The translations under genes and the position numbers were made by a program. Of a stretch of DNA of 5,615 nucleotides, positions 1 through 5,615 are shown piece by piece. The notes beneath the pieces are model-generated. The model did no database searches and had not been told where the DNA came from. It saw only the letters and a list, made by a program, of their open reading frames with translations. The stretch's first letter is position 1, and every line of letters starts with the position of its first letter. Origin of the DNA: an uncultured Muribaculaceae bacterium (GTDB lineage Bacteria > Bacteroidota > Bacteroidia > Bacteroidales > Muribaculaceae); contig CAJUHX010000088.1 in NCBI GenBank assembly GCA_910586455.1, positions 1 through 5,615 of the forward strand, given 5' to 3'.

Positions 1-2500
1 CCCAATATTCCTTATGGGTATATTTGTTGCAACTTGCATCGATAGGATAGTCCCAGCGGCCGAAGCGGAAAAGCGATCCTTCATCAACCGGCTGGTCAAC
101 CTCTGTATTTTTCTTGAGCATGTTAAATGTATGCCATGCCGGGCTTCCTGAATACAGGCGTACAGGCGCATGACCCTGACGCACAAAAATCAGATGCACG
201 CAGCTGTAGTTGTGATATTCAACACGAACTATTGCAAAGCGCGATTTGGTATCTTTCTCTCCCTCACTTATTGTTCCCTGGAATTGAATATCGAAATCAA
301 TAGCCGTTCTTGTAGTACCCTCAACCTGATCCTGACCGTCGAGTTTTATAAAATCCCTGTCACCGGCCACTACGTATGCCCGCCATGGGCCCTGGGATTC
401 CACATCCGTGAATTTTATTGCATTTTCACTATCGAGCTGCTTCATAACCACATGAAAGGATGTACTGTTATTATAATTACGGTATACCCCCTTGGGATTG
501 ACAATTCGGCGGACCTGATATACTTCAGTGCTGGCGACAGGCAGTTTGGTGTCGTCGGTCAATGTTATAGATATTGACAGCACAGCTTTGCGGGGATAAC
601 CTACGTAAGGATTGTTACCGGTATATGCCGAGGTGGACACAAGCTGCTTGGCTCGTGTGTACAATGGTATCTGCATTTCTATCACATTACCGCTTCCCCG
701 GATTGTATATTTACCGAAGTCGTCAGTGCCGTGTTCTCCCGGTTCCGGGCTATATTTTCTGTGGCCGCGGCTTATTTTAAATCCTTCTTCATCCGTGAGT
801 TCCTGTTCATAGTAAACCTTATTATCGCCTGCCACAACAGTCTGGCTTGTACGAATCAGCGACAAGAATCCATTATACGGATATTTTGCTCCGTACTGCC
901 CCTCTTTATCTGCTGTGTCATTATAATCCAGGCGGGTTACGGGGTCCTGCTCATCCCACGGAGTGGAAAATTCCGGAGCCCAGTTATTCGAAGAAATATC
1001 TATATTGATCGACTTGATTTTCTTGCCGCCGGTGTTGATACGCATCGGCATAATCATGCTGTGGTTGTACAGATATGAGATGTACAGAGGGTTGGGCAGA
1101 TGAATGCCCGGAGTTTCGTCGTACTCTATATGCCAGTCGGCATCGTTACCGTTGCCTTTGAAGCTAAGAGTGAGCTTGTAGTGGTGGTTGCGCTCGCAGT
1201 CGTAGTTGTTTTTCACGTCCTTGCCGAGCATGAAACGGAACTTTATGGGTCCGGAGGACACATAGTCGTTGTTGCGCGACTCGTAATATCCGGTAACCTC
1301 CACGTATGTGCCATTGGGCTTGCTGTCCTTGGCGGCGTCGTGGAGCCACTTTATCGAACCGTTCTGGTCGAGTACGGGATTGCCGTCGGCATCGGTTTCA
1401 AAATCGCCTGCATCGGGATGGTCAACGTTGCCGTCGAAATCCGAGTCCTGATACTTCATTACTCCGGTTCCCTGCATGTTTTCGAAGAAAGGCAGGCAGA
1501 ATGCGGTTTCGTCGTGGAAATCCACGTCCTTGCCGTTGCGCTTGTACGATGTGAGTTTGCTGTCGCGCACCACCGACGGCCAGTTCTCGTAGTTGTCGTT
1601 ATCGGCTGTGCCGGCTCCATATACTATACGGTAGTCCGACTGAGTAATTCCGAAACCGCCGTTGACTGTGCTGCCGGCCTCGGGAGTGCCTGCAGCGCTG
1701 TAAAGGCCCAGATAGCAGCCGTCGGCCACGTCGTACACCCTGGCATCCTTTATGTACACGGTAACATTCTCGCGCAGGTTGCTGCCGTCGAAGTCTATAG
1801 TCAGTTTCGAGGCGGCACGCCGTATCCACGAATGTAGCGAGGTGGTTTCGGGGCGCACCTGCACCACACTCTCGCCCTCGAGGTTCATGCCGCGTGTATC
1901 GGCGCGCTCGTTGGTGAAATATCCGAACATGGGGCATTTCAGGGCCACGGTGCTGTTCCACTGCAATTTAATGGAGCGCAGTTTGTCGATGGTTTCTATG
2001 CCTGCTGACTGAGGCGAAAGGCCCTCGACATTTGCCACGGCGAAAATCTTGTAGTTGCCGAACGGCAGGGTCATGTCGGACTTCACGCAGTATGTCTGCT
2101 GCTGCACTCCGGCTCCGTTGGTGGCGTTGTCGGGCAGGCGGTCTTCAAGTTCGGGCTTGTACTTGCTGAGATCTACCGTCACGGAGAGGTCCCGCATCAG
2201 TTCATTGTCGGTGTTGTACACCAGAAGCACCAGCGAGTGTATCGGGTCCATGGAGTTTCCGCCGGGAGCGGTGGTATAGTCGTTGCCGGCACCGTCCTCG
2301 CCTTCGAACACCATACCGTCGCTGCGGCTGCCGGCACTAAGACTTGCCACCTCCATAGGTGTGAAACGCATCTCTACCGATACCCGGCCCGAGCCCTCGG
2401 GGATGTCGCCTCCGGGCACATCAAGCAGGTCGAGTTCGCACGATGCAAGCCCGAACAGCATTGCTGCTACAAATAATATGTTATGAATATATCTGAACAT
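1..2500 (-). CDS. Large DUF4906-type fimbria-associated lipoprotein, 3' end cut off by window edge
   Basis: Hand translation from the ATG at 2500 gives 833 codons without a stop, so the C-terminus lies outside the window. Residues 1-21 form a lipoprotein signal peptide: hydrophobic stretch FVAAMLFGLAS, lipobox L18-A-S-C21, then acidic residues ELDLLD. Residues about 34-190 look like a FimB/Mfa-like beta domain (SLVLLVYNTDNEL and LPFGNYKIFAVANVEG). Residues about 415-480 hold ERNHHYKLTLSFKG and DWHIEY. Later come YQVRRIVNPKG (661-671) and FVRQGHAPVRLYSG (772-785). From memory, this set of motifs is typical of the large Bacteroidales proteins annotated as DUF4906, found beside FimB/Mfa2 genes. 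The family name comes from recognition, not a search. A DxDxDGxxD motif lies at residues 352-360. The gene starts 6 bases after the preceding stop, so it is probably translated from the same mRNA. GC content falls sharply in the distal part. The exact role is unknown; a surface-exposed pilus-associated or adhesive protein is an inference. Confidence 0.8.
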   Translation of the reverse strand, partial: MFRYIHNILFVAAMLFGLASCELDLLDVPGGDIPEGSGRVSVEMRFTPMEVASLSAGSRSDGMVFEGEDGAGNDYTTAPGGNSMDPIHSLVLLVYNTDNELMRDLSVTVDLSKYKPELEDRLPDNATNGAGVQQQTYCVKSDMTLPFGNYKIFAVANVEGLSPQSAGIETIDKLRSIKLQWNSTVALKCPMFGYFTNERADTRGMNLEGESVVQVRPETTSLHSWIRRAASKLTIDFDGSNLRENVTVYIKDARVYDVADGCYLGLYSAAGTPEAGSTVNGGFGITQSDYRIVYGAGTADNDNYENWPSVVRDSKLTSYKRNGKDVDFHDETAFCLPFFENMQGTGVMKYQDSDFDGNVDHPDAGDFETDADGNPVLDQNGSIKWLHDAAKDSKPNGTYVEVTGYYESRNNDYVSSGPIKFRFMLGKDVKNNYDCERNHHYKLTLSFKGNGNDADWHIEYDETPGIHLPNPLYISYLYNHSMIMPMRINTGGKKIKSINIDISSNNWAPEFSTPWDEQDPVTRLDYNDTADKEGQYGAKYPYNGFLSLIRTSQTVVAGDNKVYYEQELTDEEGFKISRGHRKYSPEPGEHGTDDFGKYTIRGSGNVIEMQIPLYTRAKQLVSTSAYTGNNPYVGYPRKAVLSISITLTDDTKLPVASTEVYQVRRIVNPKGVYRNYNNSTSFHVVMKQLDSENAIKFTDVESQGPWRAYVVAGDRDFIKLDGQDQVEGTTRTAIDFDIQFQGTISEGEKDTKSRFAIVRVEYHNYSCVHLIFVRQGHAPVRLYSGSPAWHTFNMLKKNTEVDQPVDEGSLFRFGRWDYPIDASCNKYTHKEYW
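1421..1447 (-). other. DxDxDGxxD calcium-loop-like motif within the DUF4906-type protein
   Basis: Residues 352-360 read DSDFDGNVD, an exact match to the Asp-rich DxDxDGxxD loop that binds calcium in dockerin, EF-hand-like and thrombospondin type 3 repeats. More acidic residues follow at 363, 366, 368, 370 and 372, with a second partial DADGNPVLD at 370-378. The motif match is seen directly; metal binding is inferred. Confidence 0.45.
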
Positions 2501-2506
2501 AGTAAA
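2501..2506 (-). other. Six-base gene junction, probable translational coupling (fimbrillin to DUF4906-type gene)
   Basis: The fimbrillin gene stops with TGA at 2509-2507 and the next ATG is at 2500-2498. The spacer TTTACT has no ribosome-binding-like purine run. With the other short junction, this supports one three-gene transcript. Confidence 0.6.
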
Positions 2507-4315
2507 TCAGTTTTTGGGAGGAAATGCCTCGCACTCCACAAGATTTATCTTTTGGTCTTCGCCCATATCATTGCGGTAATACCTGTCGTTGACCCAGTCG
2601 TAGAAGAACCGGACAATACCTTTGCAATCCATCTTTATTATAAGCAGATTGGCAATTCCCAGGTTATCTCCGTCGTACAATTGATAACCGTGATTGATTA
2701 CAGGTGAATGCAGCAGCAGGTTCTCGTCTTTGCAAACATTGTCGTCGACGTCCCACAGATACATCACCTTGCCGTACCCGTCAGTGCGAAGTATCAGATA
2801 TGTATGCACCTCTTTTTTTACCGGGTCCATGTCGGTAAATTCCACAAAGAATCCTCGCAACTGCATGGGCGATGTCAGCTCGATGCGGCACTCTCTGTCG
2901 GTGTAGTACTTCTGATTCACACGGTCGAACACATACATCAGCTCGTTGTTTTTGGGCCAGTAGAAATAAAAGAGCGATTTGTCGTCGTTCAGCTCTACCC
3001 GTGTGGCAATCGGCTCCTTGTTCTTGTTGTAGTACTGATAGTCCTTGTCAGCGTAGTAATAGCGTTCGTCGTACTTGTCGATGATAATCCATCCGGTTTC
3101 TTCGTCGCGGGTCAGCCCGTATTCGGGCTGCAGCACAACCTCGCCGTAAGGAATCACGTCGACTTCTACCTTCAGGCCGGTTTCGCCTTCGAGGCGGTTG
3201 AGGGTATAGTCGTAGATGTTGTTGCGCAGAATGTCGAAGTGGTCGCCGGCCTTGGCTCCTACGGCATAGGCCGGAGGTGTGCTGTAATATTTAAAGTCGA
3301 CATACAGCGAGCCGGGAGTGTTTTCGAACCTTACCTCGATGCGGCTTCTGGCGCCCTCGACGAGGGGCTGCTGCGGATTGCCGTTATCGATATTTACAAA
3401 TTCAGGCACATAGAGTATCCAGTCGCCATTGTTCTCGTCGCGGTAGAAGTCGACAGACTGCTGCCGGGCCGTACCGTCGGGAACCGACGCGCTTTTATAG
3501 TAATCGAGGTGATAGGCGTCGCCCACATAGTCGTCCTGCTGCTTTACGCCGCGCGGCGCCTGATACAGAGCGGTGTTGGCATTCACAAGTTTTACCGAGG
3601 TAATGCCGAAACTTTCTTTACCGGCACGCACGCGTATCTTAGCGAATGCGCGCAGCATGTGCAGGGTGCCCAGTTCAGTACACCAGCCATCGGAATAGCT
3701 CAGACCGGTGAGCAGGTTGCTCACCCCGTACATAGGTATCAGACGGCTGCCTGCCACATCGGGGCCAAGGGCTATGTGATCGTCGCCACTGTTGTCGGCG
3801 CTGTTGGCGCTGAAGCGGAAGAAGCGCTGCGAGGCGTCGGCCACATCGGTGATTCGGCTCCGGCCTTTGGTCAGTTCGGGATAGTTGCCGCGCCAGTTGG
3901 CCAGCACCATAAGCTTGAGCCGATCGGCATCGTCGATAATCTCCGGAGGCAGAGTGCCGTCGACACGGTATGTCTTGTTTGTGCCGTCGGACGACACCAG
4001 CTTTATCGTAGTATTGTTGAGCGAGCCAAGATAAAGATCGTTGCTGTCGAACAGCAACACCTTGAAATCTCCGCGATCCATGTCGATAAGGTTCTCCATG
4101 GCCGAGCCGGGTTCATATTCGCCGGACGACGGAGCGCGGCTTGCGCTACGGTTGCCGGTAGTGATATAAAAACCGGCATTGTATCCGCTGTCCGACTGCC
4201 CGCCGCCGGGTACATCGCCCTTGTCGCAGGCTGCAAACAGCACCACGAACATGAGCGAAGCCAACAGCACTGCAGGCCGCATGGTTATGGATATTATTTT
4301 GTATGCCCGTTGCAT
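2507..4315 (-). CDS. Fimbrillin-like (type V pilin family) lipoprotein with repeated aromatic C-terminal extension
   Basis: I chose the ATG at 4315 (602 residues), 2 bases after the upstream TAA. An in-frame ATG at 4381 would overlap the upstream gene by over 60 bases and put a polar stretch before the signal peptide. An ATG at 4282 (591 residues) is also possible. A hydrophobic segment ends in F27-A-A-C30, a usable lipobox with an unusual Phe at -3, followed by DKGDVPGGG. Residues about 45-401 read like a two-domain Bacteroidales fimbrillin: NRSASRAP near the mature N-terminus (56 and 60 are Arg), FKVLLFDSNDLYLG (84-97), LKLMVLANW (133-141), LHMLRAFAKIRV (218-229), HFDILRNNIYDYTLN (359-373) and LKVEVDVIPYGEVVLQPEYG (381-400). 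In FimA and Mfa1, Arg-specific cleavage near the N-terminus exposes the groove for polymerisation. The SRAP Arg could serve this, but that is inference. Residues about 402-602 extend well past the normal pilin end and contain four similar segments, suggesting an accessory or tip role. It lies between the anchor and the large DUF4906-like gene. Confidence 0.85.
   Translation of the reverse strand: MQRAYKIISITMRPAVLLASLMFVVLFAACDKGDVPGGGQSDSGYNAGFYITTGNRSASRAPSSGEYEPGSAMENLIDMDRGDFKVLLFDSNDLYLGSLNNTTIKLVSSDGTNKTYRVDGTLPPEIIDDADRLKLMVLANWRGNYPELTKGRSRITDVADASQRFFRFSANSADNSGDDHIALGPDVAGSRLIPMYGVSNLLTGLSYSDGWCTELGTLHMLRAFAKIRVRAGKESFGITSVKLVNANTALYQAPRGVKQQDDYVGDAYHLDYYKSASVPDGTARQQSVDFYRDENNGDWILYVPEFVNIDNGNPQQPLVEGARSRIEVRFENTPGSLYVDFKYYSTPPAYAVGAKAGDHFDILRNNIYDYTLNRLEGETGLKVEVDVIPYGEVVLQPEYGLTRDEETGWIIIDKYDERYYYADKDYQYYNKNKEPIATRVELNDDKSLFYFYWPKNNELMYVFDRVNQKYYTDRECRIELTSPMQLRGFFVEFTDMDPVKKEVHTYLILRTDGYGKVMYLWDVDDNVCKDENLLLHSPVINHGYQLYDGDNLGIANLLIIKMDCKGIVRFFYDWVNDRYYRNDMGEDQKINLVECEAFPPKN
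2567..3091 (-). repeat. Four degenerate aromatic protein repeats in the C-terminal extension of the fimbrillin-like gene
   Basis: In the 602-residue numbering, segments at about 409-433, 447-474, 505-531 and 556-583 can be aligned by eye. Segments 2, 3 and 4 align without gaps at offsets of 58 and 51 residues. Each has a run of four or five hydrophobic residues, a polar turn often with Gly or Asn, a V/L-x-Y/F-x-aromatic-Asp core, then N/D and often a Tyr-Tyr pair. Examples are LMYVFDRVNQKYY, VMYLWDVDDNVCK and VRFFYDWVNDRYY. The core Asp residues are 464, 522 and 573. Segment 1 (YYYADKDYQYY, Asp 423) is about three residues shorter. The pattern suggests repeated beta hairpins. I do not recognise a named family. 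DNA spans are approximately 3017-3091, 2894-2977, 2723-2803 and 2567-2650. Confidence 0.55.
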
Positions 4316-4317
4316 AA
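4316..4317 (-). other. Two-base gene junction, probable translational coupling (anchor to fimbrillin)
   Basis: The anchor gene ends in TAA at 4320-4318 and the ATG of the next gene is at 4315-4313, leaving only TT between them. No room exists for a terminator or promoter, and no Shine-Dalgarno-like sequence precedes the start. Translation by the same or re-initiating ribosomes is the simplest reading. Confidence 0.6.
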
Positions 4318-5388
4318 TTACATACCTATATTCTGAAGAATTACACGCCAGCTGTTGATATAGATGTACGAATCCATCCAACGGCCCTGGTCGTCAAGAA
4401 AGAACACCATCGAGTAGTCGTCCTGATAGTCGAGATACTCCTGGTCGGTGAGGGGGGTACCGTCGGGGCGCTTGTAGTGGCTGCGCACCAGCAGTGCGTA
4501 GTCGATAAGGGGCACCGACACTATCTGCTCGCCCTCCTTGTTATAGATATTCACTTTAAGGTCGCCGTCCTCGGTCAGACGCGAAGTACTCAGGTGGGCC
4601 ACAGCGGCGGACACCTGGGTTACGTATCGCGAGTCGCGTGCTTCGGTTTCCGGCACTGTATAGTCGGGGACGTCCACACCGGCCATACCGGAATAGCTCG
4701 AGTGAGCAAAATATGTGAGCGGTTCGTCGGGCAGCAGGGTGTTGTCGTAGTCCATCCTGCCGTTATCGCCGCTGATGGTAAATGTAAAGTCCTCATGATT
4801 GAGCGAGTTGCCCGAGAGGTGCTGAAGCACTATATGCAGGTCGTTGGTGTCCTTGATCAGACGCACTGTCTTGACGTGGACGCCCTGCTCTTTCTCGAAC
4901 TCAACATCGGTCGACATGCCGTGGAACAGACGCTTGAGTTCGTTGCGCACATGCGAGCCGCCGGTGAGCATGCCGCTTGCAGGCTGACGGTCGTCGAGGC
5001 GGCACTGCAGATTCTTGCCTGTGGTGGCATCGCTGACCTTGAACGAAGTCTGATGTCCCTCGCCGCACCAGGCCAGCAATGTGTAGTTGCCCGGCTCCAC
5101 GTCGACGTCCATCATATAGCCTTCCTGCGCAAGCGCCTCGCCCGACTCGGTTTTCTGCCACACCACACGGTCGGTGGCGGGGTCGATCAGATATAGGGTC
5201 ACAGCTGAAACCTCGGCGGGGAAGGCGTCGGTAAACTTAAGGTTGGTGTCGTAGACGAACTTTACCTTGTAGTACGGATCGCAATCTCCCTGCTCGTCAT
5301 AAATCATGCCGTTGCACGATGAAAGCCCGGCAATAATTGCCATTGCCGCACAGATTTTAGCGATTATTCCACATTTGATCAGTTCCAT
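4318..5388 (-). CDS. FimB/Mfa2-family fimbrial anchor lipoprotein
   Basis: This 356-residue protein matches the usual size and motif order of the FimB/Mfa2 (DUF1812) family. In Porphyromonas these outer-membrane lipoproteins anchor the shaft and limit its length. The signal peptide has a hydrophobic core at about residues 8-22 and lipobox L22-S-S-C25. Family-typical stretches are CDPYYKVKFVYDTNLKF (36-52), AVTLYLIDPATDRVVW (62-77), MDVDVEPGNYTLLAWCGEG (93-111), LFHGMSTDVEF (154-164), VPLIDYALLVRSHY (292-305) and EYLDYQDDYSMVFFLDDQGRW (317-337, a near-invariant tail), then YIYINSWRVILQN (341-353). The start at 5388 directly precedes the signal peptide and sits behind the A/T-rich context TATAACA, normal for Bacteroidota, which rarely use Shine-Dalgarno sites. 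It is the first gene of the visible operon, and its TAA is 2 bases from the next ATG. I give no gene symbol because Bacteroidales carry many paralogues. Confidence 0.93.
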   Translation of the reverse strand: MELIKCGIIAKICAAMAIIAGLSSCNGMIYDEQGDCDPYYKVKFVYDTNLKFTDAFPAEVSAVTLYLIDPATDRVVWQKTESGEALAQEGYMMDVDVEPGNYTLLAWCGEGHQTSFKVSDATTGKNLQCRLDDRQPASGMLTGGSHVRNELKRLFHGMSTDVEFEKEQGVHVKTVRLIKDTNDLHIVLQHLSGNSLNHEDFTFTISGDNGRMDYDNTLLPDEPLTYFAHSSYSGMAGVDVPDYTVPETEARDSRYVTQVSAAVAHLSTSRLTEDGDLKVNIYNKEGEQIVSVPLIDYALLVRSHYKRPDGTPLTDQEYLDYQDDYSMVFFLDDQGRWMDSYIYINSWRVILQNIGM

Positions 5389-5434
5389 TGTTATAGTGAC
5401 GTTTGCTTGATTTACGTTGAGATTATATATTGTG

Positions 5435-5450
5435 GCCGGACCGGGCCGGC
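5435..5450. repeat. Short GC-rich palindrome related to the hairpin at 5555-5586
   Basis: GCCGG at 5435-5439 pairs with CCGGC at 5446-5450 around ACCGGG. On the plus strand it is followed by TCTTT. The block AGAGCCGG and a CCGG-rich core are shared with the larger hairpin about 110 bases away, so the two look like diverged copies of one element. Function is unknown; leader structure or a recombination site are options. Confidence 0.4.
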
Positions 5451-5554
5451 TCTTTGTTGTCGAAACAGGAGGAAAACCCAGTCTGAGGGGCTTTCGGTGT
5501 AGGGTTGTCGAGGAGAAGGTGTATGAAATGCGAGAGAGAGTGAAAGGAAAGTGA

Positions 5555-5586
5555 AGAGCCGGGCCCCGGACCCGGGGTCCGGCTCT
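5555..5586 (-). terminator. Strong GC-rich hairpin, possible terminator of an upstream gene
   Basis: Positions 5555-5567 (AGAGCCGGGCCCC) pair with 5574-5586 (GGGGTCCGGCTCT) across 13 positions, with one G-T pair, around the 6-base loop 5568-5573. In the operon direction the stem is followed by a pyrimidine-rich stretch (TCACTTTCCTTTC) rather than a clean T run. It could end transcription of a gene lying beyond 5615, or fold in the operon's own leader. In minus-strand RNA the G-T pair becomes an A-C mismatch. The terminator role is inferred. Confidence 0.45.
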
Positions 5587-5615
5587 ATCGTTGTTATCGA
5601 TTAAGAGGATTAAAG

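Larger units (their letters stand above)
5389..5615. other. Non-coding leader upstream of the fimbrial operon
   Basis: These 227 bases carry no open frame of useful length on either strand; there is no minus-strand ATG, and the plus-strand ATGs at 5523 and 5528 give only 6 and 8 codons. Just before the anchor start, 5389-5433 is AT-rich and contains TATATAAT (minus strand) at about 5429-5422, a possible but unsupported -10-like element. The Bacteroidota promoter word TTTG does not occur on the minus strand here, so no canonical promoter can be assigned. Positions about 5531-5558 are a purine-rich plus-strand tract (pyrimidine-rich in the operon sense). Two related GC-rich palindromes bound the central part. 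Confidence 0.6.

Noticed and set aside
170..1078. Several short plus-strand frames near the left edge that might suggest separate small genes
   Set aside because: They overlap the uninterrupted minus-strand frame that runs from 2500 to the window edge, which carries recognisable motifs throughout.
1100..1837. Plus-strand open frame of 245 codons opposite the DUF4906-type gene
   Set aside because: It is a shadow frame in the GC-rich part of a continuous minus-strand gene, strongly Val/Ala-biased and without motifs.
2813..2819. Run of seven A (minus strand) in the fimbrillin gene as a phase-variation slippage site
   Set aside because: It encodes an ordinary Val-Lys-Lys, seven bases is short for slippage control, and the frame is intact. 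There is no further evidence of switching.
2708..4336. Plus-strand open frame of 542 codons opposite the fimbrillin gene
   Set aside because: It lies entirely antisense to a gene with a signal peptide and family motifs. Its Val/Ile/His-rich composition is what the complement of GAC, GTC and similar codons yields, and it has no recognisable domain.
4477..5196. Plus-strand open frame of 239 codons opposite the FimB/Mfa2 gene
   Set aside because: It is antisense to a strongly supported family member, with low-information composition.
5402..5434. Plus-strand TTTG followed about 21 bases later by TATATTGT, resembling a Bacteroidota promoter
   Set aside because: The -7 word does not match TAnnTTTG, and the sequence would drive transcription into the leader with no plus-strand gene behind it.
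1..5615. tRNA, rRNA, CRISPR array, insertion sequence or transposase signals
   Set aside because: None seen. Apart from the leader and the two short junctions, the window is filled by the three coding frames, with no array-like direct repeats or IS ends noticed by eye.

Overview
The window looks like part of a Bacteroidales (Bacteroidota) genome. Three consecutive minus-strand genes encode lipoproteins with the sequence signatures of a type V (FimA/Mfa1-class) fimbrial locus. The moderately high GC content and the absence of Shine-Dalgarno-like start sites fit a gut Bacteroidales lineage such as Muribaculaceae, Bacteroides or Prevotella. I cannot fix the genus from this sequence alone.

Layout in the direction of transcription (right to left): positions 5615-5389 are a non-coding leader containing two related GC-rich palindromes. 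Positions 5388-4318 encode a 356-residue FimB/Mfa2-family anchor lipoprotein. Two bases later, 4315-2507 encode a fimbrillin-like lipoprotein of 602 residues. It has a type V pilin-like body followed by a C-terminal extension that appears to be built from four aromatic-rich repeats. Six bases later, an open frame starts at 2500 and runs off the left edge at position 1. It covers at least 833 residues and resembles the large DUF4906-type proteins that accompany fimbrial anchors in Bacteroidales. I translated it by hand from start to edge and found no stop codon.

The 2- and 6-base gaps and the shared strand argue for one transcript with coupled translation. All three products begin with a lipoprotein signal peptide ending in a plausible lipobox Cys. 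In characterised type V pili the subunits travel as lipoproteins to the outer membrane, where the FimB/Mfa2 protein anchors the shaft. Here the anchor is clear. The second gene is best read as an accessory or tip-like fimbrillin, and the third as a large associated surface protein. No typical compact stalk pilin is inside the window, so it may lie beyond either edge.

The most unusual points are the four-repeat C-terminal domain on the second protein, a calcium-loop-like Asp motif in the third, a clear GC drop within the third gene, and the paired palindromes in the leader. The long plus-strand open frames are antisense shadows of these genes.
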